From contig JAIWWG010000049.1 of assembly GCA_025435555.1 (NCBI GenBank), forward strand, positions 1 to 64,000: a DNA stretch of 64,000 bases, given 5' to 3'. The DNA comes from Chytriomyces cf. hyalinus JEL632 (taxonomy: Eukaryota; Chytridiomycota; Chytridiomycetes; Chytridiales; Chytriomycetaceae). The position numbers were made by a program, and so were the translations under genes. This document shows, piece by piece, positions 55,601-64,000 of this stretch; position 1 is the stretch's first letter, and every line of letters begins with the position of its first letter. Under the pieces are notes generated by a model that worked only from the letters and a program-made list of their open reading frames with translations, made no database searches and was not told the DNA's origin.

Positions 55601-55786
55601 GAAACACCTTCAATTGCCTTCAATTGGTCACTGCAGGTGCAGAAAAAAATAGCGATCTTACTGGTATTGGATGCGGGCGGCTGCTACGTGATGCGGTTGG
55701 GTTGCGACGCGAGGGAGTGCGGCTGGGAAATTTAATGGCTGGGATATTTATTTTGCCCTTTCTCCAATTTGGCGCTGGACGCACAA
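55601..55786 (-). repeat. Right terminal inverted repeat
   Basis: 186 bp, inverted copy of 53286-53471 with about three base differences. Ends at GGACGCACAA before TA. Confidence 0.93.
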
Positions 55787-56341
55787 TAACATGACGTAAT
55801 CCACGCGTCGCCGAGCCCGGACTTTGCACAGAAACTCGGATCAGACTGGCTGTCACAAATGTTGATTATTTTTTATTTGTCCCGGATATCAGAGGACTGA
55901 CCTTGGCCGTCAAAAGTCAGAATCTGGTTTTCCTCTGCTGCGTGATCGTTGCATTCATTGCTTGAAAAATGGCTGGCAAGCGGCCTTGTTATCCAGCATA
56001 TGTTGTTGTATTGATCGGCAGCCATGTTATGTGTGCTGCGATTTTTGGACGTGAAATGCGCTGTGAATGAGCCACATGGATACAGCGCATCGGAGTCATT
56101 GTGTCCAAGGAGCTTCCAATGCCACTAATGCGGTTCATGAATGGTGTCGTCAAGCATCAATAAACCCTTCCCAGTGCTCATCCACCTGAACGAATTCCTG
56201 TTTCCATCGGAGTTAAAAATCACAGGTTTCAAACACACGCTTCATTCAACAGCGTCCCACACATGCACACATGCATTACCAACAATAATCATACCAATAA
56301 AAACCCTTCATACATCAACGCCCAAATTTCCACCCAACACA
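55787..56341. other. Gene-free interval right of the transposon
   Basis: About 550 bp. No supported gene; this may be the displaced upstream region of the F-box gene together with the 3' flank of the lipase gene. Confidence 0.45.
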
Positions 56342-59300
56342 TCACTCCTCCTTCCGAAGGGCAATCGCAGCCAACAACGCCTCCATACAATCCTCATAAT
56401 TTTTGGGAATATGATCGCTCATCATCTTGGCCGAAAACACGGGCTCATGACAAATCTCCTTCACCTCCTCACACCGCCGCAAAATCACCTGTGACGAAAC
56501 ACTGCCATCTCCACGCACACCTTGCTGATGACTCACCCAGTAAACCGTCCCGCTTGGATACAACCGGTCATTCTGCATGCTCCCACGAAGCTGTGAAATC
56601 ACGTTAAAGAAAAAGTCTTGTTCTTCGGTGCTTGCGGTGCGTTGTGTTGCTTGGAGTGCCAGAGTGCGGGCCATGATTTTTTCGCTGAGGCCGCGGTTGA
56701 TTGGGTCCAGGAGGTGGAATGTGACTGTTTTCAAGTCGCGGATGAGGCCGACACTCATTGTTGGGATCATGTCGTCTCCGTGGATGAGTGTTGTTGCGAG
56801 ACCTTTGAGAGATGTGCTGCATGCGTGGTCAACTACGCAAGGTGTTCCGAACGAATACACGTGCATGGGCCGGAATGCGGGAAGCCCACTTGATGGGGAG
56901 GTAGAGTACGGAGTGGGTGGGTTCGACATTGGACTCAGCGTCGACCATTCCAGGGCCAACAAAGTAGCTACACCCCCGCCGAGACTGTGTCCCACAAGTA
57001 CCAGGCCAAACGAAGGATTTTCTTGGAGCGCATTTTCGACAGCGAGGAACAGACAAGAGTCGCGTTTCCACAGCCGCCGAGCCGTGTGGAGCATGCCCGC
57101 ATGCACCCGGTGGCCCTTGTATTCAGCGTAGTCAAACTTCAAGTCAATCAAAAGGTCACTCAGGCTCAGTGTCCCTCGAAGCGTGACAACGACAACCCCT
57201 GCTTCCCGGTCAATTGACACGTAGTGAACCACCGGTTGGATTGAACCTTCCTCGGTGTCGGGTTTCGGAGTTGCGCCATCGACTGGTTCTGGCATGGGCA
57301 CCGATTCGTCCATGAACGATGAATGGACAATATCCAGTACAGGAATATTGACATGCGTCGCAAACGCCACATGATTCATTGGAACCGAGGGATCATTCAC
57401 ACCTTTGAGTTTACGAATATTTCCCACGTCAAACACAGTCATAAACTCGCTGCCGTACGATGCCGTTGCATATCGACAGTACCGCGCCAGATTATCCACC
57501 AAATTGATCATTGGAAAGTGCCGGCCCATTCCCAGACTCATTTTCGAAGAAGCAAAGGAAATAACGCTGGATGCGTTATCATTGAGGAGCATTTCGGAGG
57601 TCACTGAGTTTCGGCGTGGGTCAAAGGCTGAGTGGTTTAGGACTGACAAGTCGTCCAATTCGTTCATGTTGTTGATGTTGATGCGGTGCGTACGTCGGAT
57701 TGTACCGTCCTTTTGCTTTTTCGACAACGTTACCTGAAACACACATGCAGCGTTAATATCCAGAATATATATGTGCAGATGGAAAGCTAAGTTACCTTAT
57801 CGAATAATGTCGAGACACCCGCCGAGTATTCCATAATGGAGTGATCCCCCTCCAGACTGTAATTTTCAAACTCGTCGAGAATCTGAGGAGGATCAAAGCT
57901 TCCTGGCATGCTAGTGCTGTTGTACATTTCTGTAGGACCAGGTGGGATCCAGCTTTTGACATAATCAAATAACCAGTTTGAAATCGTGGGTTTCACCGCG
58001 TATTCGTCAACCACTTCGCTTTCCACAGGTAAAACAAGGCTTTGCTCATCAAGTGCACTGCTGCTCATACTGTGCATGCTCAGCTGGTGATCACCCTTTT
58101 TGTAGTTAGATTCAGCCCAGTTGTCATGTGCATCCTCTGCGTCCATCGCGCTTCCAATAAAAGAACGGGCGTCTTCAAAAATGTCTGAGTCTCCTCCCAC
58201 GGAATCTTCAGCGAGTGATTTTGCCGAATGCAGACCGGCTTCTTCATCGGATGAAGATCCATTGCGGACTGTGAGAGGGGACGGTTTCATGGAGAGTCTG
58301 CCAAGAGACAAGCGCTTCGTGTTCACGTTCGTTTTACTTGCTGATAAAGACTCATTGCGGACATTGAGTCGTTCCATGGCTTTGATGAATTCTTGTTCGG
58401 ATCGAAAGGCGCGCTGCCATTGGTATCGGGGAGCCTTTTTTGTAGAAGAAGATGGTACCGCTCCAGGTGGTAACGGCGGAGCGACAGCTGGATCGATCGC
58501 ATGGATCCCGACACCAGCGGCAATTCCACCAGCGACCCATCCAACTGCCTTCCTGGCCGTTGCAGTGAGCGAGTTGGGATCCACGTTAGCGGGCTCTAAA
58601 TCCTGTTCAATAAGGCGGGCGACTTTTCTGGATTCCAGTGTGCGTTCGTGGGTCATGATTTGGAGACAAGCGTATGCGGCTAGGGCTTTTGTGATTCCGC
58701 CTGTGAGAGTGACGGCGCCAATAGCGTTTCCAAAGATTCCGCGGGATGCAAATGCTGGGTCGTGGAGCAGGATTTCTTGGTGGACGAGGTGAACGAGATG
58801 GGTGAGTGCGCGGGAAGTTTCCGTGGAGCCAAAGAGTGAGTTGAAGATGTTGACGGTTTCTGAGGCGGCTTTGAAGGAGAGTTTCATGCTGGTGGATGCA
58901 ATATGGAATGTTCCGAATGTGAGAAGTTCTGCGAATGAAAAGACTGTGTTGACTGTGGATACTCCGGCGTCGGAGGCCTGGATTTCTTGAGTCAGATTGG
59001 GTGACAGTTGACACGTACTCGAAATGTTATATACTTACAGCATCCACGATCCCAGTAACGCCAGTGACAAGAGACGCAACCGTTGATTTGTGAGTTGCCT
59101 GGGCAGGTGGAGATGGAGATTGTGCGGCCTTGTCAGCACCTCCGACGTCTTCCCCTTGCGCATCTGAAGGGCCGTGGACCACGATTTCAGGCGGCTTTGG
59201 AACTTCAGGCGGCTTTGAGTGCAGAGTGGACAAGACTGAAATCAGCGTGTTTTTGACGGTGCTGAGAGTTGCCTCAGATCCAAAGCGAGCCATCGAAAGA

Positions 59301-59553
59301 AGCGAGTCTGAGACGGACGATGCCGAGTAAAGACCGCTGTTGATTGTCTGTGATGTTGCTGAGACGCCCTTGTTGGATGGGGAGGGAGGTGTGAGTGCTT
59401 CATGGGTATGGTTGGTTGGTTGGTTGAGATGAAGATGAGTACCTTGGCCCAAGTGGTAGGAAGGAGTGTTGCATCTCCTTCCTGGGCCATAACCTCGGCA
59501 GCGGGTGCTGAGACTGGCTGTGACCAGTGGACGTGTTTTGCGGCTTCAGCCAT
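56342..59553 (-). CDS. Diacylglycerol-lipase-like class 3 lipase
   Basis: Four or more exons, starting at 59553 (MAEAAKHVHWSQ) and ending at 56342. The first 500 residues contain low-complexity stretches, several amphipathic/hydrophobic segments (GIFGNAIGAVTLTGGITKAL, AVGWVAGGIAAGVGIHAI) and a Ser/acidic region. The C-terminal lipase domain shows VVVTLRGTLSLSDLLIDL (oxyanion side), GLVLVGHSLGGGVATLLALE with the nucleophilic Ser, and LIHGDDMIPTMSVGLI with the likely catalytic Asp. sn-1 diacylglycerol lipases share this arrangement and release fatty acid from diacylglycerol. The catalytic His is not certain (SHQQG region possible). Substrate is inferred. Confidence 0.8.
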
Positions 59554-59904
59554 TTCCAGTTGTTGATTTCTTGTGCTTGGCGAAATTGGAGACACACATC
59601 CAAGCCGCAACTGATGAAATACGCGCTTCCATCTTTGGCCAGCTTTTTGGCTCTATTGAAATGCTTCGTTTGGATGTATAGTACATCAACGCTGCAAGGC
59701 CAAGTCCTGGATAGTCGTTAGCCCGGCAGCTTAATGCCTCACTTCGACAACCGTCAGACCCTCACTCCGATTATCCCCAGAATTAAGCCCCCTAACCTTG
59801 AATCTTCCCCGTTCCCAATATACCACAAGAAAAACCAACAGCAGTTATTAATGTGCCACATGACAAAGCGCGATCGCGTTTGAATTACGAATCAAAACTA
59901 AGAA

Positions 59905-60512
59905 ATGCCGCTCACAAACTTCCTGCCTGGTCTTCCTGGCGCACACGTACTGGCTCTTGGAACTGTCACGGACATGGTACGACTCCACGGCGCGGCATCA
60001 TCTGTTAGGTAGATCTCTGCTAAACCAACCCCACCCCCGTACGCAGGTCTTGCACGCCACCTTCGTCAACAGCTTCATCCAGTACAACACGCTCTCCTAA
60101 TCCATCTTTGGCCACCTCCAGAATGCCCAGTTTCCACCCTACTTTGCCATCTCGGCAGCAGCAACGCTGTTTCTGACTTATTCCACCTTTTCTCTGGCTG
60201 GCCTCTCCAGTTTCGAATCATTCACAGATGCGCTGGCTACAAACTCTGTTAACGCACGCGCTGCGAAAGAAGTCGCCGGGATGGGCGTGGTTGCTCTCGC
60301 GTCGCTGCTGAACCTGTTCTGGGCGGGACCTATGACCACCAAAGTGATGCTTGACCGTAAAGAGCTCGTCAAAAACAACCAGCACTGTTCCTGAGGAGAT
60401 GAATCGAAAGTTCTCGATCCTGCATGGCGATAGCTCGCTTCTCAACTTGTGGGTTGTGGGTGCTGTTGTGACGAATTGCTTCTGGGTTGGGCTGTGGCTC
60501 GGGTCAAAGTGA
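59905..60512 (+). pseudogene. TMEM205/DUF4149-like membrane protein, disrupted
   Basis: Exon 1 (from 59905, HVLALGTVTDM) and exon 2 read as the DUF4149/TMEM205 family: HATFVNSFIQYNTL, SIFGHLQNAQFPPYF (family LPR..FG.LQ...FP.YF), NSVNARAAKE, LLNLFWAGPMTTKVMLDR, and at the end MNRKFSILHGDSSLLNLWV. Two lesions occur: an in-frame TAA at 60098-60100 directly before SIFGHLQ, and a frameshift between about 60361 and 60391 before the last conserved block. Family members are four-TM proteins of poorly known function. Both halves remain recognisable, so the decay is recent, or the sequence contains errors. Confidence 0.6.
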
Positions 60513-60623
60513 GCGGGACTGAGAGTGTGGCTGTTGTCAATAAAAAAGATTGTGTGCACTCACTGAATGCTGTGCGCGTGCCCCGCTTTCAATCTTTGGA
60601 GCACCAAAAAATATATTGGGAAA

Positions 60624-62186
60624 ATGACGTTTCCGTACAAAGAAGTCGTTCTTGGTCTGTCCTGGACCATCTTTGGCTTCGAGCAGTATCTCGCTTACCG
60701 CCAGCATGTGCGTCTCGCGGACCCCTCTCTCGGCGTCCCTGCGCTGCTGAGGACCGAGATTACCGACGAAGAGCACGCCAAGAGCAAGGTGAGGCTGGGC
60801 TTACATGCCGCATTTGATCCCATCGACTCATTCTGTAAGTTTATAGGCGTACGGTCGGGACAAGAGCACTTTTGAATTCGCGGCGAATCTGTTTGGCCAG
60901 GTTATCACCACCGCAACGCTGGTGTTTGACTGGATGCCGCTCTACTGGTCCTGGGCAGCGTCAGTGTTACTGCATTACGGAATGAATGGGGAGAGAGAGG
61001 TGTGTTGCTTGTGGGAAAAATGGGATCTGGTCACTGAAGTGCCAAGCAGATTCTCCAATCCATTGCATTCGTCATTATTTCGAGCGCCATCTCAACTGCT
61101 GTGGATATCCCATTCGGCATGTACAAGCAGTTTGTGATTGAGGAGCGATACGGATTCAACAAGATGGATATCCCGTTGTTTATGTCGGACAAGTTCAAGA
61201 CGTTTATTCTCACGTCTGTGATTGCTGCGCCGGTTGTTGCTGCGATGCTGCAGATTATCAAGTGGGGAGGCGATAACTTTTTCTTTTACGTGTGGATGTT
61301 CATGTGAGAAAGTGCGGTTTTTTCGAATTCGATGTCTTTTTAACATAAGTTTTGACGTTCAGGCTCGTGTTCCAAATCACAATGATTTTGCTGTACCCGA
61401 CGGTAATTGCTCCAATGTTCAACAAGTTTACTCCGTTGGAGGAGGGAAAGCTAAAGACCATGATTGGCGAATTGGCTGCCCGCGTTCATTTCCCTCTCAC
61501 CAAAGTGTTTGTGATTGACGGAAGCAAGAGAAGTTCGCACTCGAACGCGTACTTTACTGGACTTTTCAAGGTTGGGATAAAAGCGATGCTGCTCTTGTGA
61601 ACAATGAAGTGCTTAAATGCGTTTTCGAAAAACAAAAACAGGACAAGCGAATCGTTCTCTTTGACACACTTCTGCAACAAATGACCAACCATGAAATCTG
61701 CGCAGTGCTTGCACACGAACTCGGCCACTGGTCCTCTTCGCACATTTTCCGCACCCTCATGCTCTCGCAAATCCAGCTCTTTTCCATCTTTTACACGTTC
61801 AGCCACTTTGTCAAATCTCTGCCAATGTACCGCGCGTTTGGATTCGAAACGGAGCCTGTCCTGATTGGGCTCGTTTTGTTTACGTATTTGAACCAGCCGA
61901 TGGATTCCATCTTTTCGTTCTTGATGCATTATGTGTCGCGTGTGCATGAGTTCCAGGCGGATGCGTATGCGAAAAAGTTGGGCTACGGAGAGGACTTGAA
62001 GAGTGGGTTGATTAAGTTGAACAAGAAGAATTTGGGCAATTTGATTCCAGATTCTTGGTACAGCGCGTACCACTACTCGCATCCACCGGTGGTGGAGAGG
62101 TAATGAGTTCTGTTTTGTTTCTGTTTGATTGTTTGCTGATTGTTCTCTTTTCGAACAGACTCGAGGCGATTGGAAAGACAGAATAA
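60624..62186 (+). CDS. STE24: CAAX prenyl protease Ste24
   Basis: A multi-exon zinc metalloprotease. Landmarks: FPYKEVVLGLSWTIFGFEQY, YGRDKSTFEFAANLF, PLYWSWAASVLL, DIPFGMYKQFVIEERYGFNK, PMFNKFTPLEEGKLK, SSHSNAYFTGLFK, the zinc motif HELGH (61714-61728), and VHEFQADAYAKKLGY with the third ligand Glu. The last intron joins HPPVVER to LEAIGKTE. Ste24 cleaves the last three residues of prenylated CAAX proteins, including mating-factor and lamin-type substrates, in the ER membrane. The gene is intact, 111 bp downstream of the broken TMEM205 gene. Confidence 0.93.
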
Positions 62187-62395
62187 GTTTCTGCTGTTTG
62201 TGTTGATGGTTATATTTCTTTTTGGGGAGTTGGAAGTGTTTACCGGTTCCAGCAACATTAAATTCGTTGGCAGAAATCTGCAGCCAAACTTTGAGAAGCG
62301 CGTGCAGAATTTGATAGGGGCTTCATTCACTGGTATTCATTGCCGCAGGTGCAACTGATTGGCAAGGCCGGAAGATTATGTGAGAGTATGCTCAA

Positions 62396-63307
62396 CTATC
62401 TACTTTTCGTTGGCAGAATGACCCCGATCTGGAAGTCATTCATCGTGGCCCTGCGCGCGTGCGAGATGGAAGCCAGTCTGCCTTGCGTGTTCAAAGCGTC
62501 TCCCATCAGCACAACCCAAAACGTCATGAGAAACACCATCATGTCCAAATCCTTTGCTGAAGACTCTGTATAAGCTGGAGGCATATCTTCTCCAGTTTCC
62601 GACACTGGCTCAACTACTTCCATCAAATTCCACAGCCAGTCCGCCTCGGCTGAAAATTCAAGGCTTGCAAATGAGACGCCGTTTTGCTCGTTATTCGGCT
62701 GGTTGTAATACAGAGACCGACTCACTCTCCCAGTGGCAACTGTAACCCATTGAGGTGGATCCGTCTATTTCGAGATCAACGGTACGTGGATTTTCGAGGG
62801 CCGCTTGTACGCCACTTGCAGGTTACAGACAACCTCGACTGCGCAGGAAGTGCACTCGATCCAACGCGCGCGCATCCCTCGAACAACAAGTTGGAATTTG
62901 ACGTCGCGCAAGTGTGGTTCATGTGTTGCAAATCTCATTCGTGGGTTGCCGCATTCAAACAGAAACTCGTTCCGGATTCCAAATGATTTCGTGTCGTTGA
63001 TGGGAGGTAGTTTGAGAGTTCATTGTATTGACTGTTGGACTGAGGTGGTGGTTCCATTGGGTTGAGTAGTGATGGTGCAGCCAGGGCTGACCCTGATGTA
63101 AGTTTGGAAGTGGTCGCTGTTCCGAGCAGAGAAGGCAATGATGTTTGCGCCAGTCAACGTGAAGCCGCGAACTTGAAGGAATCGGCCTGAGGCGGTATCC
63201 GAGACAGCAACAACCCCTCGCTCTTGGTGAGAGTTCTCCACTGAAAACTGCCGATTTTTTGGGTCACGTGTTAGTAATACAAGACTTGCCGCCAATACCA
63301 CGGGCAA
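62396..63307 (-). pseudogene. PPxY-containing protein gene with two in-frame stops
   Basis: One frame runs from 63307 to 62396 with stops only at 63020-63022 (TGA) and 62765-62767 (TAG). Between and around them it reads as ordered protein: GVVAVSDTASGRFLQVRGFT, KLPPINDTKSFGIRNEFLFE, VKFQLVVRGMRARWIECTS, RPSKIHVPLISK, then after the TAG DPPQWVTVATG. Near the end MPPAYTES has a PPxY motif of the kind bound by Nedd4/Rsp5 ubiquitin ligases, as in arrestin-like adaptors, and a hydrophobic segment (MMVFLMTFWVVLMGDAL) follows. Arrestin relationship is only a suggestion. Introns that would bypass the stops were looked for and none convinced me. The 5' end is not defined. Confidence 0.4.
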
Positions 63308-63589
63308 GCATACAAAAGCATCTCGTTGGCACGGTGCGGGTATCCTTGCAATGGCTTCAGGGTATCCATTACAGTTCGTACATTCTAAGATGAGCGTACA
63401 TCGTTTTCGATACAGCTGCGTTTGAAGTACTACACATTCATACGCCAGAAACGTGTCGAACGCGCGCGTTTAAAATACGGACCTGTGGCCCCATGCATCC
63501 ATTAGCTTCAACCGACTCTTCTTCTTTATTGGCGGCAATAATTCATAAGCAATACAAAAGTCCTTTGTTTGGAACACAGCCATCCTTTT

Positions 63590-63973
63590 TTAGCGATCCT
63601 CAGCAACGCCAATTCCCGCACCATCCAAAGAGCGCCTACGAGCATCATGAATATTCTCACGCATGCGGCCCAACAAACTGAAGGCTTCCTGCAGCGAATC
63701 TCTTGACCAGCTCACATTAGGAACTGCAATCTTGTCAAGATCAGCATTGGCCCCATTTGCGGAGGATTTTATTTGACCTTCGACAGCAGTTCTTGAAGGG
63801 CCAAGAATCTCATCATCAGTCGCATTTTCTTCCATGGCCAAGGGAGTGATTTCGTCCTCCAGAAACTCCGCAGGACAAGCTTCAGTCTCATCAGAAAGAC
63901 TTAGGTGTCCAAATTCAAGATCATTTGTTCGAACATCTTCCATTAGTTTCGGTGTCTGCGAGTTTGTGGTCAT
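63590..63973 (-). CDS. Short acidic unknown protein
   Basis: A complete 127-residue frame starting at 63973 near the window edge. Acidic N-terminal half (EFLEDEITPLAMEENATDDE), basic helical C-terminal part (LGRMRENIHDARRRSLDG). No family recognised. It may continue a gene that lies partly beyond the window. Confidence 0.4.
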   Translation of the reverse strand: MTTNSQTPKLMEDVRTNDLEFGHLSLSDETEACPAEFLEDEITPLAMEENATDDEILGPSRTAVEGQIKSSANGANADLDKIAVPNVSWSRDSLQEAFSLLGRMRENIHDARRRSLDGAGIGVAEDR

Positions 63974-64000
63974 GGGTTCGAGTTGTATTCTCGCGACGCG

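Larger units (their letters stand above)
53248..55786 (+). mobile_element. Tc1/mariner-IS630 family DNA transposon with two ORFs
   Basis: A 2.54-kb element flanked by TA on both sides (53246-53247 and 55787-55788), the target duplication of this superfamily. Its terminal inverted repeats are about 186 bp, at 53286-53471 and 55601-55786, and differ by only about three bases, which suggests recent insertion. The outermost 38 bp of the left end are duplicated (53248-53285). Inside are a transposase on the plus strand (53491-54551) and an unrelated ORF on the minus strand (54610-55596), convergent and each starting close to a TIR. Two ORFs and long TIRs are unusual for this superfamily, whose members are usually single-gene. 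Confidence 0.92.

Noticed and set aside
60040-60130. An intron covering the TAA of the TMEM205-like gene
   Set aside because: A branch-point-like CTAAT and a CCAG are present, but splicing would remove the FGxLQ block that matches the family.
62745-62767. A 21-nt intron removing the TAG in the PPxY gene
   Set aside because: GT and AG ends exist but 21 nt is far below the shortest introns seen in this window (about 49 nt).
14557-63307. Reassignment of TAA/TAG to an amino acid, to explain in-frame stops
   Set aside because: Many intact genes end at TAA or TAG (for example Sec14 copy 2, Ste24, MFS transporter, p62-like, bZIP), so the standard code is used.
1-64000. CRISPR array, prophage, operon or bacterial origin
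   Set aside because: Introns, nuclear tRNAs and eukaryotic gene families throughout; no regularly spaced direct repeats with unique spacers.

Overview
The window is eukaryotic nuclear DNA, most likely from a zoosporic (chytrid-type) fungus. Genes are dense, with short GT-AG introns (mostly 50-100 nt), nuclear tRNAs and fungal families: Sec14-like proteins, a QDE-1-type RNA-dependent RNA polymerase, Ste24, and an F-box protein with ankyrin-like repeats. Placement near the base of the fungi is inference. It rests on a rhodopsin-class GPCR with a very long third loop and on a probable cilium-associated ZBBX-like protein; both are expected in flagellated early-diverging fungi rather than in yeasts or moulds. 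No bacterial operons, CRISPR arrays or viral genes were seen.

Layout. 0.2-2.8 kb: a transcription factor joining a homeodomain and an HMG box, then a small unknown gene. 4.1-5.8 kb: a tandem pair of secreted RNase T2-fold proteins, both without the catalytic histidines. 6-13.3 kb: tRNA-Lys, a DUF2256 protein, the HOPS subunit VPS41, and two head-to-tail Sec14-like genes, the first with a 37-bp deletion. 13.6-19.9 kb: a PAN-type secreted protein, a 7TM gene with one in-frame stop, the APC/C subunit Cdc26, mitochondrial SSB, a tail-anchored protein and a Cys-rich GPI-type protein. 20.2-27.2 kb: a PB1-like membrane protein, a claudin-like tetraspan, a class A GPCR and a p62/NBR1-like autophagy receptor. 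27.9-34.9 kb: a second identical tRNA-Lys, a sugar transporter, 2.2 kb of microsatellites, a Pap1/Yap-type bZIP factor, and an Hsp20 gene beside a broken copy.

35-50.8 kb: a Ser-rich unknown, a SET methyltransferase 20 bp upstream of an EndoG-type nuclease, a ZBBX-like gene, tRNA-Val, a long coiled coil, an RdRP, a DOPA-4,5-dioxygenase family protein, a second 7TM protein and a LIM protein. 50.9-55.8 kb: an F-box/ankyrin-like gene whose 5' end abuts a 2.5-kb Tc1/mariner-IS630 element. The element has 186-bp inverted repeats and two convergent ORFs: a frameshifted transposase and an unknown protein. 56.3-64 kb: a DAGL-like lipase, a broken TMEM205/DUF4149 gene, Ste24, a broken PPxY-containing gene and a short unknown ORF.

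Functional themes are housekeeping trafficking and lipid transfer (VPS41, Sec14, lipase), protein quality control and autophagy (p62-like, Hsp20), mitochondrial DNA (mtSSB, EndoG), and signalling (GPCR, bZIP, HD-HMG). Several genes carry a single disabling lesion. All identifications come from reading translated sequence; no database search was run.
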